From contig NZ_CP029639.1 in NCBI RefSeq assembly GCF_003268635.1, forward strand, positions 4,909,501-4,973,500: a stretch of DNA of 64,000 nt, written 5' to 3'. The DNA comes from Paenibacillus sp. DCT19. Its GTDB lineage: Bacteria; Bacillota; Bacilli; Paenibacillales; Paenibacillaceae. Of the stretch, positions 9,111-19,460 are shown in pieces (position 1 is the first letter of the stretch; every line of letters begins with the position of its first letter). The position numbers and the translations under genes are program-made. Under the pieces are notes generated by a model. The model had not been told where the DNA came from and ran no database searches. It saw only the letters and a program-made list of their open reading frames with translations.

Positions 9111-10853
9111 TCAAGATTCAACCGCTACCTCGCTCCATCTTCTCCATCCACCGGATGGACTAATGTTCTCTGCCCCTTCTCCGGCATAGGCTTCACATAC
9201 GAATCCACTTACGGTACGCCCATCGATCAACTGCACTTTGCCAATGCCAAGGGGAGCAGGAATCGATGCTGTGAATGATCCAAATGAAGCGCGTGGCATA
9301 TCCCACAGTTCAACCAGAATGGATGAACCGCCATTGGATACTCGCACCAGACCCGGTTTGGCCGGGATCGTCGGAAGCTTATACATTTCATATACGGGAG
9401 CTGTTGAAGTCTCCTCCCGAAATACAGCGCCTAAACCAGTCATCTGAGGTTCTAACGGCATGCCGCGCATATGCAGTCCACATACCGCCACCGTAATGAC
9501 ATCCTCCTGCTGGATTAGTAATTCGGATGCCGGGATCAGATTCGCTTCTTCATCTGGACGTGTGAACAGAGTCACGCCAAAAGGAACCCCTTCCTCTGCC
9601 CAGCCTGCGGGAACAGCGATTGCACTGAGATCAAGCAAATTACAATGGTTCGTATATAAGCCCATCTTGCTATTGGTCTCAATCGGATTCGCCATCACCT
9701 GCTCCCGCGTCCAAGTTCCTCCACACGTCGGCAGCACCAGCACAGCATCCTCAAGCACCATTGCAGCGTGCCGCCGAATTGCCGCCAATCGATGCTGAGC
9801 CTTGAATAAGGCCGAGGCAGTGAAAGTTTCTTTTTTACCAGATGAGAGAACCGTCTTCGTTACAGGAAAGATTGCTGCCTCATGTGTTTCCACAAATTCA
9901 TCTAGGTCAGACCAGCGCTCAGCAACCAGAGGACCTTCGTATAGAAGCGCCGCCGCTTCCTGAAGCAACGTAATATCAACCTCCTTCACGGCTACGCCGG
10001 AAGCTGCAATAGCTTGTTTCTTCCTATTCCATGCTTCTTCGTATGCTGTGGCATAAGGCCCATAGAACTCAAGCGGATGGTCAGGGAGCAAAAATACCTT
10101 TGGCAACTGCCCTCGCTTCAACGGACGATGTATAGAGTACGGATCTTCTTGCTCCAACCCTCGCACAACATCGTCCACTCGCTGGGCATCGACCAGTTGG
10201 TGGGTAAATACGGTCACACAATCAATGCTGCGACAGGCCGGAATAACCCCCGTCGAAGGCCACGCACCGACTGCTGGCTTATATCCGATGAGATGATTTA
10301 ATGCTGCGGGCACACGACCAGATCCTGCCGTATCCGTTCCAAGAGCAAAGGCCGCCTGACCAGAAGCTACAGCTACTGCAGACCCTGAACTTGACCCGCC
10401 ACTAATTAGCTCCGAACGCAGCGCATTATGAGTATCCCCATATGGACTTCGAGTACCGACCAGTCCTGTAGCGAACTGATCCAGGTTGCATTTGCCAACT
10501 GGGATTGCACCAGCAGCAATTAAACGCTCTACAACCGTCGCATGCCGATCTGGAACATAAGCGAATTCAGGGCAAGCTGCCGTCACCGGCCAAGAAGCTA
10601 CCTCAATGTTATCTTTGATCGCAAACGGGATGCCCCATAACGGACAATCCTCCGGATTCATCTGTTCCAGTTGATCAAGGTAAGGCTGAATTTGTGTTAG
10701 TGATGGTGGCAAAATCCAAATATTTTTCTCCTGCGTATGCTCTGCTCTATAAATAATGGCTTCAATTACATGCTGCGGTGTAAAATGCCGATGACGATAT
10801 GCCTTTTGCAGATTATCTACGGTTAATTGCTCCGGCACCGATTGCCTAGTCAT
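9111..10853 (-). CDS. atzF: allophanate hydrolase
   Basis: A 580-residue amidase-signature enzyme. The Ser-cisSer-Lys triad is visible: Lys80 in FAIKDN, the serine cluster GGSSSGSA (about 152-159) and nucleophile Ser178 in DTAGSGR. The C-terminal 130 residues form the extra domain seen in allophanate hydrolases. It converts allophanate to CO2 and ammonia, the last step of the pathway encoded by this operon. The start overlaps the stop of the carboxylase gene by 4 bp (10850-10853), so it is the last gene of a tightly packed operon. Confidence 0.9.
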   Translation of the reverse strand: MTRQSVPEQLTVDNLQKAYRHRHFTPQHVIEAIIYRAEHTQEKNIWILPPSLTQIQPYLDQLEQMNPEDCPLWGIPFAIKDNIEVASWPVTAACPEFAYVPDRHATVVERLIAAGAIPVGKCNLDQFATGLVGTRSPYGDTHNALRSELISGGSSSGSAVAVASGQAAFALGTDTAGSGRVPAALNHLIGYKPAVGAWPSTGVIPACRSIDCVTVFTHQLVDAQRVDDVVRGLEQEDPYSIHRPLKRGQLPKVFLLPDHPLEFYGPYATAYEEAWNRKKQAIAASGVAVKEVDITLLQEAAALLYEGPLVAERWSDLDEFVETHEAAIFPVTKTVLSSGKKETFTASALFKAQHRLAAIRRHAAMVLEDAVLVLPTCGGTWTREQVMANPIETNSKMGLYTNHCNLLDLSAIAVPAGWAEEGVPFGVTLFTRPDEEANLIPASELLIQQEDVITVAVCGLHMRGMPLEPQMTGLGAVFREETSTAPVYEMYKLPTIPAKPGLVRVSNGGSSILVELWDMPRASFGSFTASIPAPLGIGKVQLIDGRTVSGFVCEAYAGEGAENISPSGGWRRWSEVAVES

Positions 10854-12313
10854 GATGCAGCCTCCTCCTCTACAGGATATATAGCCGCAATGCAGTCACC
10901 TGCTCGAACGTGATCACCGGATGAAACATAGAGTGAGGCAATCACACAATCGTATGGAGCCTTATGCGGGAACTCCATTTTCATACTTTCTTCTATTATA
11001 ATGTCTTGCCCTTTCAACACCTTCTGCCCAACTTCTACGAGCACCTTCCATACACTGCCGGACATGGTACTATTGACCTCCACACTTCCCTCTGGCAGAG
11101 CTTCCTGCTCTGTCGAACTCACGCCTTCCGGTTCAGATACATGCTCAGCAATACCAAGCTCCTTCCAATACTCCCGTTCTTGCTGGAATGCAGCCTGCCT
11201 TGATTCACGGAAATGAGCAGACGGCTCCTGAATCTGCTCCAACCAATCCAGATAGTCTCCCAGGTTAAACGTCGTCTCTTCTACTTCAACCACCATCTGC
11301 CCTCGCGGGAAATCCTCTCGCATCTGTAACAATTCCTCTTGGGATACAGGATAGAATTGAATCTGGTCGAAGAACCGCAATAACCAAGGTTTGCCTTGTT
11401 CAAAATTGGTTGTCTCTCTGAACTTGTTCCACATCTGAATCGTGCGACCTACAAACTGATAACCCCCAGGGCCTTCCATACCGTAGATGCATAGATACGC
11501 GCCCCCGATGCCTACTGCATTCTCAGGTGTCCATGTCCGCGCAGGATTATATTTGGTCGTGACGAGTCGATGACGTGGATCAAGTGGTACAGCTACAGGT
11601 GCTCCAAGATATACATCGCCAAGTCCCATCACCAGATACGAAGCATTAAATACAATCTCAGCGACTTCTTCAAGCGAACCAAGTCCGTTAATTCGGCGAA
11701 TAAATTCCAGATTACTTGGGCACCATGGGGCGTCTGGACGCACATTTTGTTGATAACGTTCTATCGCTTGCTGCGTTGCAGGATCATCCCAAGATAATGG
11801 CAACTTCACAATACGGGACGGAACTTCAATGGAATCCAGCGACGGCAATTGTAGATCCAGTTCCATAATGATCGCTGCAGCCTCTTTCACCGTCATTTGC
11901 GTACGATCCAAGTGAATCTGCAATGAACGAATACCCGGTGTCATCTCAATGAATGGAATCAGACCACTATCTTTCACTGCTTGCATCAAGACATAGACCT
12001 GGAATCGATATAGAAGATCAAGTTCACGTTCACCGTATTCAATTAGAATGTTCTCATCACCTGAACAACGAATGCCAATCTTGAAGCGTCGCCCTTGCTC
12101 CTCATAGGCAAGGATCGGCATATATGCACCAGAAGATATATCCAACACTTTAGGCAAAGGCAGACGTTCTCCATCTCCAATTAATGTATCGAGAAATGTT
12201 TGTTGTGCATCCCTAAGTTCCTCGGCTTCCTCCACCGTAATCAGCTTAAAGCGAATTTTGTCACCCGGTCGTAACTGTCCAACCTTCCAAAATTCTGCCG
12301 ACGCCGTTGTCAC
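10850..12313 (-). CDS. guanidine/urea carboxylase, C-terminal part (carboxyltransferase and biotin carrier domains)
   Basis: 487 codons covering the KipI-like carboxyltransferase half (e.g. GLGDVYLGAPVAVPLDPRH, then GIGGAYLCIYGMEGPGGY) and, at the C-terminus, a biotinyl domain with the attachment lysine in EESMKME. Urea/guanidine carboxylases are normally one chain of about 1200 residues. This piece begins exactly where the upstream frame stops, at a GTG overlapping a TGA. Codons upstream of that GTG in this frame read GGFVCPV, the conserved junction, so the split is best explained by one lost G in the run at 12327-12331. Together with 12310-14469 it is one enzyme. Confidence 0.87.
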   Translation of the reverse strand: MTTASAEFWKVGQLRPGDKIRFKLITVEEAEELRDAQQTFLDTLIGDGERLPLPKVLDISSGAYMPILAYEEQGRRFKIGIRCSGDENILIEYGERELDLLYRFQVYVLMQAVKDSGLIPFIEMTPGIRSLQIHLDRTQMTVKEAAAIIMELDLQLPSLDSIEVPSRIVKLPLSWDDPATQQAIERYQQNVRPDAPWCPSNLEFIRRINGLGSLEEVAEIVFNASYLVMGLGDVYLGAPVAVPLDPRHRLVTTKYNPARTWTPENAVGIGGAYLCIYGMEGPGGYQFVGRTIQMWNKFRETTNFEQGKPWLLRFFDQIQFYPVSQEELLQMREDFPRGQMVVEVEETTFNLGDYLDWLEQIQEPSAHFRESRQAAFQQEREYWKELGIAEHVSEPEGVSSTEQEALPEGSVEVNSTMSGSVWKVLVEVGQKVLKGQDIIIEESMKMEFPHKAPYDCVIASLYVSSGDHVRAGDCIAAIYPVEEEAAS

Positions 12314-14469
12314 CGGACATACAAATCCCCCAGACTCGGCCCATCAGGCCCCAGAAGAATCGGCATATCTCCAGTCAGATCAAGTGCCCCAACAGCATAG
12401 GCATTGTCATGAATATTGGACGGATGCAATCCTGCATCACCACCGTCCTCCCTCGCCCACAGCGGTGCTGGCCCAATTAGACGTACGCCTGTACGGGAGC
12501 TATTAAAATGAACCTCCCACTCCGTTTCGGTCAGTTGTTCCAGATAGTCTTGTAGCAGATATTCTTCCGTACAATGCGGACCTGGAATGACACCGATTGT
12601 CCATCCATGGGTTAATTCCGGCTGATGCTGAACGGAGAGCGGCTGAAGTGGTATACCTGACTCTGGATGAACCTTCAATACGGCACCTGTTCGCAGCGCA
12701 CTACCTGAATGTCCGCCAAACTCACCCAAGGTGAAGGTCGAGGCACTACCTAGCGTCAGCGGCATATCCAGTCCTCCAGCAATCAGGAGGTATGCACGCA
12801 TTCCTACCACGGACTCGCCAAGGATTAACGTAGAGCCTGAAGGAGCTAGTGTAGGTGTATAGAGCGGCACAGGAGTTCCATCCAATGTAGCTGTCATATC
12901 TGCTCCCGCAAGGCAAATCATCATCTGATCTCTGAAGCGGTAGGAACCCCCGCGCAAAGTCATCTCTAATCCAGCCGCACTCTCGTCATTACCAAGCAAC
13001 CGATTTCCCATTCGGAATGCGAGTGAGTCCATCGGTCCGGATGGAGGTACACCGATATCCCAGTACCCTTTGCGACCTGGATAATCCTGAACCGTGGTCT
13101 GAATCCCACCATCGAGCACTTCAATGGTATGTTCTACCGGATTGAAACCGCTCAGCATATTGGTGTATACCAAACCTTCTCGAAATAGCTCTGTGTCCAA
13201 AAAGGCATGAATGTATGTCTGATTGGTTGTTATGCCATATACACGCAAGCGAGCAAGTGCATCTATCATTTTCGCAATGGCTGCTTGCCTTGATTCCGCA
13301 TGAACGATCACCTTAGCGAGCATTGGATCATATAGCGTGGTGATTTCAACACCACTGCGAATCCATGTTTCAATACGTGCCTCTTCCGGCCAAACGACAG
13401 CATCAATACGACCATCACTTGGACGAAAATCATGGAAACAATCCTCCGCATATAGACGCACCTGCAAGCTATGACCTTGAGGCGGCTCCACAAGCTCGGT
13501 CAAATTGCGAAGCTCACCAGCAGATTCTCGCACCATCCATTCCACCAAATCTATGCCCAGCACTTCTTCTGTTACACCGTGCTCCACCTGAAGGCGGGTG
13601 TTCACTTCTAGAAAATAAAATTGCTCCGTCTCGGGGTCATACAGAAATTCTACTGTACCTGCGCTACGGTATCCTGCTGCGGCTGCAAGTCTCTGTGCAC
13701 TTTGATGCATCGCACTTCGCGTTGCCTCTGGCAGGTTCGGCGCAGGTGTCTCTTCAATGATTTTCTGATTCCGCCGCTGTACCGAACAATCTCGCTCTCC
13801 CAGCGCAACCGCTTCGCCAAAGGCATTACCAAAAATCTGCACTTCAACGTGTCTTGCTCTGGCAATGTATTTCTCCAGAAACACACCACCATCGTTAAAA
13901 TTCGTAATCGCGAGCCGCGTAACGGAGTCATATGCTTCTCGCAGTCCCTGTTCATCCGAACAGATTCGCATCCCGATCCCGCCACCGCCCGCCGTGCTCT
14001 TCAGCATGACGGGATATCCAATCTCCGTAGCTCGTTCCACAGCCACGGTCAGGGACGGAACCAGTCCCGTACCAGGAAGCAGGGGCACATGAGCCTGTTC
14101 CGCGATGGATCGTGCAGTATGCTTCAGACCGAATAAATCAATATGCTCTGCGGTCGGTCCAATAAACGTGATTCCCCTTTCTTCGCACGCTCTGGCAAAA
14201 GAGGCATTCTCACTTAGAAACCCATATCCCGGATGAACCGCATCCGCACCAACGTTTACTGCTGTCTGCAGGATAAGCTCTGCATTCACATAGCTTTCTT
14301 TGGCTGGACCCTCACCAATTAAAATGGATTCATCAGCGAGCTCTACGTGAAGGCTATCCCGATCAGCTCGGGTATAGACAGCTACAGAGGCAATGCCCAT
14401 CTGACGTAATGTGCGAATAATTCTTACAGCAATCGCTCCGCGATTGGCAATGATGACTTTGTTAAACAT
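12310..14469 (-). CDS. guanidine/urea carboxylase, N-terminal part (biotin carboxylase and KipA-like domains), frame broken at its end
   Basis: 719 codons. Residues 1-450 are a biotin carboxylase: [15 protein letters not shown] at the start, the ATP-grasp loop [26 protein letters not shown], and a C-terminal domain. Residues about 455-710 are the KipA-like carboxyltransferase half ([21 protein letters not shown]). It ends abnormally in [10 protein letters not shown]; adding one G in the run at 12327-12331 gives [12 protein letters not shown] and reads on into the next piece, for about 1206 residues in all. The enzyme carboxylates guanidine (or urea) using biotin, ATP and bicarbonate. The riboswitch upstream favours guanidine. 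Confidence 0.88.
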   Translation of the reverse strand: MFNKVIIANRGAIAVRIIRTLRQMGIASVAVYTRADRDSLHVELADESILIGEGPAKESYVNAELILQTAVNVGADAVHPGYGFLSENASFARACEERGITFIGPTAEHIDLFGLKHTARSIAEQAHVPLLPGTGLVPSLTVAVERATEIGYPVMLKSTAGGGGIGMRICSDEQGLREAYDSVTRLAITNFNDGGVFLEKYIARARHVEVQIFGNAFGEAVALGERDCSVQRRNQKIIEETPAPNLPEATRSAMHQSAQRLAAAAGYRSAGTVEFLYDPETEQFYFLEVNTRLQVEHGVTEEVLGIDLVEWMVRESAGELRNLTELVEPPQGHSLQVRLYAEDCFHDFRPSDGRIDAVVWPEEARIETWIRSGVEITTLYDPMLAKVIVHAESRQAAIAKMIDALARLRVYGITTNQTYIHAFLDTELFREGLVYTNMLSGFNPVEHTIEVLDGGIQTTVQDYPGRKGYWDIGVPPSGPMDSLAFRMGNRLLGNDESAAGLEMTLRGGSYRFRDQMMICLAGADMTATLDGTPVPLYTPTLAPSGSTLILGESVVGMRAYLLIAGGLDMPLTLGSASTFTLGEFGGHSGSALRTGAVLKVHPESGIPLQPLSVQHQPELTHGWTIGVIPGPHCTEEYLLQDYLEQLTETEWEVHFNSSRTGVRLIGPAPLWAREDGGDAGLHPSNIHDNAYAVGALDLTGDMPILLGPDGPSLGDLYVR

Positions 14470-15136
14470 GTGATTCGCTCCCTTCCGTATCCCAGATCAG
14501 CACCTGTGCAGGTGTTGGATTATAGGCATTACATGGGTTGTTAAGCTGCGGACAATTGCTAATTAATACAGTAACAGGAGCCAGAGCAACCAACTCTACG
14601 TACCGCCCTGGACCAGACACACCATCTGCGAACGTAAGCTTACCCTCAGGCGTGACCGGTACATTCATGAAAAAGTTGACATTAGGCGCAAGATCCCGTT
14701 TGGAGAATTCCGAGCGTGTGGAGAGCATCAGCATGAACGTATCTCGGCAATTATGCATATGCAGTGTGTCGTGGGAATAACGAACGGTGTTACTCTGTGC
14801 CGAACAAGCTCCACCGATCGTATCGTGTCTGCCGCAGGAGTCCGCAGTGATCTTCAGCAGCTCCCGCCCAGATTCAGCAACCAGTACCGACCCCGTTGTC
14901 AGATACAGGTTCTGCTGTCTAGTGATTGTTTGAATTGCACTATAGTGATCGCTTGGATCTTCCGTAGCGTAGAAAAGTGTATCCACCGCCTGATTCCCTT
15001 CCAGATCAATGATGCGAAGGACTTGACCTGCCGCAAGGTCATGAATCCATCCATCCCCGGCAGGGATGACTTGATCATAGATTGCCTTCGCCGGTTCCAA
15101 TGTACTAAGGGTAGGTACGAATGCTTGTGTCGTCAT
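14462..15136 (-). CDS. DUF1989 urea carboxylase-associated protein, probable carboxyguanidine deiminase subunit (shorter)
   Basis: A 224-residue DUF1989 protein. Conserved stretches include [13 protein letters not shown], the CGRHDTIGG motif with Cys and His, and [11 protein letters not shown]. In guanidine-degrading bacteria two such paralogues form a heteromeric deiminase that turns carboxyguanidine into allophanate, linking carboxylase and allophanate hydrolase. It starts at ATG 15136 after AAGGGAG and overlaps the carboxylase start by 8 bp. Which of the two Cgd subunit names applies was not resolved. Confidence 0.85.
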   Translation of the reverse strand: MTTQAFVPTLSTLEPAKAIYDQVIPAGDGWIHDLAAGQVLRIIDLEGNQAVDTLFYATEDPSDHYSAIQTITRQQNLYLTTGSVLVAESGRELLKITADSCGRHDTIGGACSAQSNTVRYSHDTLHMHNCRDTFMLMLSTRSEFSKRDLAPNVNFFMNVPVTPEGKLTFADGVSGPGRYVELVALAPVTVLISNCPQLNNPCNAYNPTPAQVLIWDTEGSESHV

Positions 15137-15137
15137 A

Positions 15138-15851
15138 TTAATGAGCTCCCTTCAATAACGCGTATGCTTGCCAGGTATTTTCAAAAGCTCTTCGGTTCTC
15201 ATCGCAGTGCACAACGCAGCGATCATCTAATGTCACAGGTTCAGCTTCGCTAAATGTCAGTTCAATGGCGGAATCAGGATAACTTGTTTCAGGGTCTAGT
15301 GGATTAGGCGTGTTGGATACAACGAGAAGGAGGTCCATTTCTGTTCGGAGCGTTACGGATGTGCCCGCTGTAGGTTGCTGCTCATATCGCATCGTACCAT
15401 CGAGTTCACAGATCACTTTGGAGAAAAAGTTAATCGGTGTACCCAGATCACGAGGCGTTAGCTGGTGTCGATACATCTCCACGATCAGATTTTCGTAGCC
15501 GCTGCGGTACCAAGCATTACGTTCATTCTGATACGAGGTGAGTCCATATTGGTGATCGGTACTTTGACGAGTAGTGTAACCAGACAAGGTGTCATGCCAG
15601 CCTGTCGTATCATCTGTGATGGAGGCAAGAACGCGCCCTTGATCACTCATTAACACATGACCTGCTGTCAAGTAAGCTGTATGTTGAGCTTTCAGCGAGT
15701 CCGGCATGTTATAACGCTCAGTAGGATCTGAAGCGTGGAACAGAAGGGTGGTCAGATTGGCTCGATCCATTGTTGCTGTCATTCGAATGTTCTTCCCCCG
15801 GCTAATGTAACCAGACCACTTGCCACCTGCTTGGATGCGAATTGAAGTCAT
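15138..15851 (-). CDS. DUF1989 urea carboxylase-associated protein, probable carboxyguanidine deiminase subunit (longer)
   Basis: About 237 residues, paralogous to the next gene: it has [11 protein letters not shown] in place of CGRHDTIGG, and PINFFSKV. The start is set at ATG 15851, just after GGAGGT; an upstream extension to 16064 would run through the riboswitch and is rejected. It is the first gene of the operon and is directly under riboswitch control. It presumably partners the 224-residue paralogue in hydrolysing carboxyguanidine to allophanate. Confidence 0.86.
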   Translation of the reverse strand: MTSIRIQAGGKWSGYISRGKNIRMTATMDRANLTTLLFHASDPTERYNMPDSLKAQHTAYLTAGHVLMSDQGRVLASITDDTTGWHDTLSGYTTRQSTDHQYGLTSYQNERNAWYRSGYENLIVEMYRHQLTPRDLGTPINFFSKVICELDGTMRYEQQPTAGTSVTLRTEMDLLLVVSNTPNPLDPETSYPDSAIELTFSEAEPVTLDDRCVVHCDENRRAFENTWQAYALLKGAH

Positions 15852-15879
15852 ATCAGTACCTCCTGTGTAGTAAAAAAAA

Positions 15880-16026
15880 TAAAAAAGCCCGGGAGAAATA
15901 CCAAAAATGAATTTTGGTACATTCTCCCGGGCTTTTTTCCCGCCGTGTACATGGTTGCCGTTTACACTGCATCCATGCGTTTTCTCTCGGACCAGACAAC
16001 GACACGAGCCGTTCGGAACCCTAGAA
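15880..16026 (-). ncRNA. guanidine-I (ykkC) riboswitch with intrinsic terminator switch
   Basis: Read on the minus strand, the leader has the ykkC landmarks in order: CTAGGGTTCCG (16024-16014), CTGGTCCGAGAGAAAACGC (about 15995-15977), ACACGGCGGGA and GCCCGGGAGA (15931-15922). The GCCCGGGAGA segment also forms the 5' arm of a 21-bp hairpin with the copy ending at 15886, followed by a T-rich tract from 15885. Ligand binding would hold this segment in the aptamer and prevent termination, turning the operon on when guanidine is present. The downstream genes fit this ligand exactly. Confidence 0.93.
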
Positions 16027-16054
16027 AACATTTTTATTTGATTTGATGTTAACA

Positions 16055-16083
16055 ATCCTAACACACAATAAAAAGTGTGACAA
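16055..16083 (-). promoter_or_regulatory. probable sigma-A promoter of the guanidine operon
   Basis: On the minus strand TTGTCA (16083-16078) and TAGGAT (16060-16055) are separated by 17 bp. Transcription would start near 16047, about 20 nt before the riboswitch. The -35 matches five of six consensus bases; the -10 is weaker. Confidence 0.55.
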
Positions 16084-16269
16084 GAGCATTTTTATTTGAA
16101 AATATTCACTTCAATATAGCGATCTATTTTACGTCATTATTTTTGACATTTAAACTCGTTTTCACGAAAAAAAAGCTTGTGCTTTCAGAAATTCCTTGGT
16201 TAAATGTGAGGTGTCATGACAAAGACCACGGTATATCATCGATTCATTCCGAAACCAGGAGGAGATTTT

Positions 16270-17595
16270 ATGTCAGATAAACTAACTTTGAAGAGAGAAC
16301 TCTCTCTAACTCACGTCGTGACCATGGGGCTATCTTGGATGTCACCAATGATCTTTTTCACAAGTTTCGGTGTGTTACATGAAGGATCTGGGGGCATGCT
16401 GTTAGCCGCATATGTACTCGCATTTATCGCGATCTTATTCACTGCATTGAGCTATGGTCAGATGGCTCGTGCGTTCCCCGTATCTGGATCAGCCTACACG
16501 TACACGACTAAATCCATGAATCCATTTATCGGTTTCCTGGTGGGGTGGGCGATCCTGCTCGATTACCTTTTCTCATGCATCATTGCTGTGCTCATGTTCG
16601 GTATTAATCTACATGCACAATTCACCTCGGTGCCTGCCTCTGTCTGGATTGTGTTGTGCACACTTGTAGTCATGATCATCAATATTATCGGGATCAAGAC
16701 ATCAGCCAATGTTAGTAAAATTTTTGTGTTGATGCAGATTTTGTTCATCGCTGGTTTTTGCGCTCTATTGGTGTACCGAGCGTTTCAAGGCGGGATCACC
16801 GCAGGCTGGAACCCTTTGGCTGTTCAGGAGGGAGTGTCATTCTCTACGATTCTTGCCGGAGCTTCCCTCGTTTGCTTCTCATTCCTTGGCTTCGACTCCA
16901 TTACAACGATGACTGAAGAGACCAAGCAACCCAAAAAGACGATTCCACGTGCTATCCTTATTATCGTGTTGATGGCAGGCTTGATGTACTTTGTTACCGC
17001 ATTTCTGATTCAGCAAATGTACCCTTCGTTTACGTCCGGCAATGTGGACTCCGCAGGATTTGAACTCATGCAAGTTATTGGTGGTCCTTTGCTAGCCTCC
17101 ATCTTTACGTTTGTCATTATTTTCTCCGTTCTTGCTCAGGGCATGTCTTCCATGACTACTGTTACCCGTCTGATGTTTGTGATGGGAAGAACCTCTTTGC
17201 TCCCGCGTATGTTTGCATCCATTCATCCAAAATATCGTACACCAACTTTCAACATTATTCTGATGAGTATTATTTCGTTATCTGCCATGTTCATCAGCCT
17301 TGAAACAGCCATTAAATTCGTTAATTTTGGCGCATTAACCGCCTTTCTGTTTGTCAATTTATCCGTGATTTCGCACTATATTATTCGTGAAAAGCAGCGC
17401 TCGCCAAAGGACTTGTTCGTCCGACTGGTATGTCCACTGATCGGTGCAGGATTTGTATTTTATCTCATCATGTTACTGGATCTATCTTCGTTGCTGCTTG
17501 GCGCTGGATGGCTCATTGCAGGATTAATTTATTATGTCATCAAAAAAGTAAAGCCAGCAACAGTGAACATGGCAAAGGTGGATGAAGCTGTATAA
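16270..17595 (+). CDS. APC-family permease, candidate guanidine or nitrogen-compound importer
   Basis: About 441 residues with roughly 12 membrane segments and the amino acid/polyamine/organocation permease pattern (SGSAYTYTTKSMNPFIGF, then FLGFDSITTMTEETKQPKKTIPRAI). The start is ATG 16270, with AGGAGGAG close upstream, rather than ATG 16216. It diverges from the riboswitch-controlled guanidine operon. No second riboswitch was seen on its own leader (16084-16269, AT-rich). Import of guanidine or a related compound is a guess from position. Confidence 0.83.
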   Translation: MSDKLTLKRELSLTHVVTMGLSWMSPMIFFTSFGVLHEGSGGMLLAAYVLAFIAILFTALSYGQMARAFPVSGSAYTYTTKSMNPFIGFLVGWAILLDYLFSCIIAVLMFGINLHAQFTSVPASVWIVLCTLVVMIINIIGIKTSANVSKIFVLMQILFIAGFCALLVYRAFQGGITAGWNPLAVQEGVSFSTILAGASLVCFSFLGFDSITTMTEETKQPKKTIPRAILIIVLMAGLMYFVTAFLIQQMYPSFTSGNVDSAGFELMQVIGGPLLASIFTFVIIFSVLAQGMSSMTTVTRLMFVMGRTSLLPRMFASIHPKYRTPTFNIILMSIISLSAMFISLETAIKFVNFGALTAFLFVNLSVISHYIIREKQRSPKDLFVRLVCPLIGAGFVFYLIMLLDLSSLLLGAGWLIAGLIYYVIKKVKPATVNMAKVDEAV

Positions 17596-17662
17596 TAAGA
17601 ACAGGATGTAAATGGAACCAATGAGTTCGTGTATGGAGTTTGCACTGGAAAGGAGGGATCTG

Positions 17663-18241
17663 ATGACGTTAGATCGAATTAAAGAAGCTTCCCTGCTGTT
17701 ATTTTCCAAGCATGGCTTCGAGGGCACTTCTTTGCATGAAATTGCGACTCAGGTGGGTATTAAGAAACCCTCACTTTATACTTATTTTTCAAGTAAAGAC
17801 GAACTATATCTTGATCTTCTGAATGATGCACTCCAAACCGAATTAGGCTATGCCCGTCAGTTGCTGGAACGTAGACATGGACATGAAGGGTCACTACAAG
17901 AGGTATTACTTCGTTACTTGTCCCACTATATGGAACGGTATGAGCAGGAATCAAGCGTTGCTTTTATCATCCGAACATGCCTCTATCCGCCGCAACATCT
18001 GCGGGCTCAAATCCATGAACGGCGCACCTATTATATGCAATCGCTAGATCAGCTATTGTTTACTCTGTTCGAAAACGAAAGATCGGGTTCTTTACCCGTA
18101 CCTTCTTCAGCCGTAGAGATCTCCATAGCCTTCTTCAGGGTATATCTGCAAGGGTTGTGGGTTGAATTACTGCGTAGCGGTAGGGAGTATGCCTACGCCA
18201 GACTGCAAACGACATGGCCTGCTGTCTCAAATACCTTGTGA
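17663..18241 (+). CDS. TetR/AcrR family transcriptional regulator
   Basis: About 192 residues: an N-terminal helix-turn-helix (IKEASLLLFSKHGFEGTSLH, then GIKKPSLYTYFSSKDELY) and a TetR C-terminal domain. ATG 17663 follows AAGGAGG; the open frame from 17612 has no site. It lies 67 bp after the permease on the same strand and may control it or the small gene that follows. Confidence 0.85.
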   Translation: MTLDRIKEASLLLFSKHGFEGTSLHEIATQVGIKKPSLYTYFSSKDELYLDLLNDALQTELGYARQLLERRHGHEGSLQEVLLRYLSHYMERYEQESSVAFIIRTCLYPPQHLRAQIHERRTYYMQSLDQLLFTLFENERSGSLPVPSSAVEISIAFFRVYLQGLWVELLRSGREYAYARLQTTWPAVSNTL

Positions 18242-18266
18242 ATGAATGTTAGTGGAGGTTACGTTC

Positions 18267-18614
18267 ATGAAAATCACACGTAAACGCGGAATTACAATTG
18301 TACTCCTTGTGTTAAGTTTATTCGTTGCAAGTGATCTGTTCCTATGGTCTTCCGGGAAGGTCGGCATCTTCAACACGGCAAAGAGAGTTTTGTCAGGCGC
18401 ACCTCATGTCACGCTTAACGGTCAGACTTTATCCTATCAGGGAAAGGTTGATTTTGAGGGTATGGATACGCTTGAGGAGTATGCCGCCAGCGATGAGGGA
18501 ATACCGTTATACAAAGCATTGCACACTCCCCCATCACCGCCCTGGATCTATGTTAAGTATGAACATACAACCTTTTTGCGTTATAACATTCCGAAACTTC
18601 CTTGGAAAATGTGA
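18267..18614 (+). CDS. small membrane-anchored protein of unknown function
   Basis: About 115 residues with a basic N-terminus and one hydrophobic segment ([19 protein letters not shown]), then a hydrophilic exported-looking tail. The start is ATG 18267 after GTGGAGG, 25 bp behind the TetR stop, so the two are probably cotranscribed. No family recognised. Confidence 0.6.
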   Translation: MKITRKRGITIVLLVLSLFVASDLFLWSSGKVGIFNTAKRVLSGAPHVTLNGQTLSYQGKVDFEGMDTLEEYAASDEGIPLYKALHTPPSPPWIYVKYEHTTFLRYNIPKLPWKM

Positions 18615-18617
18615 AAA

Positions 18618-18650
18618 TAAAAAGTCTTTCAGAACAGCTCTGAAAGACTT
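18618..18650. terminator. bidirectional terminator between the small membrane protein gene and pstB
   Basis: A perfect 12-bp stem (AAGTCTTTCAGA at 18622-18633, its complement at 18639-18650) with a 5-nt loop. On the minus strand it runs into TTTTTATTTT, ending the pst operon 56 bp past the reconstructed pstB stop. It also directly follows the plus-strand gene ending at 18614. Confidence 0.75.
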
Positions 18651-18705
18651 GCATCTGATATTTGATATAGCTGTCATAAATATAACTTGTAATGCGCTTG
18701 CTTGA

Positions 18706-19460
18706 TCAGCCGAATCGACCACTAATATAATCCTGTGTACGCGAATCGACGGACTTGCGAATAGATCTTGAGTTGCGCCGTACTCCACGACTTCACCATT
18801 GAGGAAAAATACCGTCTGCTGGGATACCCGCGCTGCTTGCTGCATATTGTGGGTGACCATGACGATGGTGTAGCGTTCCTTCAATTCATGTGTCAGCTCC
18901 TCAATCTTGAAAGTTGAGACGGGATCAAGGGACGCTGTAGCCTCATCCATCAGCAGAATATCCGGCTCTACCGCCAATGCGCGTGCAATACAGAGACGTT
19001 GTTGCTGCCCTCCAGATAGACTTAATGCGGAACGCTTCAAGTTATCCTTCACTTCATCCCATAACACAGCCGAACGAAGGCTCTGTTCAACGATCTCATC
19101 TAGCTTTTTCTTGCCATGAATCCCATGTTGTTTTGGTCCAAAGGCTACATTCTCGTAGATGGATTTTGGGAAAGGATTGGGCTGCTGGAAGACCATTCCG
19201 ATTTTTTTGCGAAGGGATTCCACATGCACTTCCCCATGGTAGATATCAGTTCCTCCTACAGCCACTTTCCCCTCAATGCGTGTACCGGGAATCCGATCAT
19301 TCATTCGATTGAGCGTACGTAGCAGCGTGGACTTCCCACATCCAGACGGCCCGATAAATGCAGTAATGGCCCGTTCCGAGATGTCCATCGAAACCTCTTT
19401 AAGCGCTTGGAATGTACCATAATATAAATTCAGCTTATTAATTTCGATAATAGGTTGCAC
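18706..19460 (-). CDS. pstB: phosphate ABC transporter ATP-binding protein PstB, frameshifted near its C-terminus
   Basis: Walker [10 protein letters not shown], signature LSGGQQQR, Walker [13 protein letters not shown] and switch MVTHNMQQA are the PstB pattern. The start is GTG 19460 after GGGAGG. In the sequence as given the frame continues to 18534 with an unrelated tail of about 70 residues after LFASPS. Restoring one G near 18747 gives the ending [16 protein letters not shown] and a stop at 18706, the standard PstB C-terminus. The protein energises high-affinity phosphate import through PstC/PstA. Confidence 0.88.

Noticed and set aside
15852..16064. N-terminal extension of the longer DUF1989 protein up to 16064
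   Set aside because: The extension would translate the riboswitch and its terminator hairpin. ATG 15851 has an ideal ribosome binding site and gives the normal family length.
18534..18705. Extended C-terminus of PstB
   Set aside because: The tail has no family resemblance and runs through a terminator. One restored base gives the standard PstB ending at 18706.
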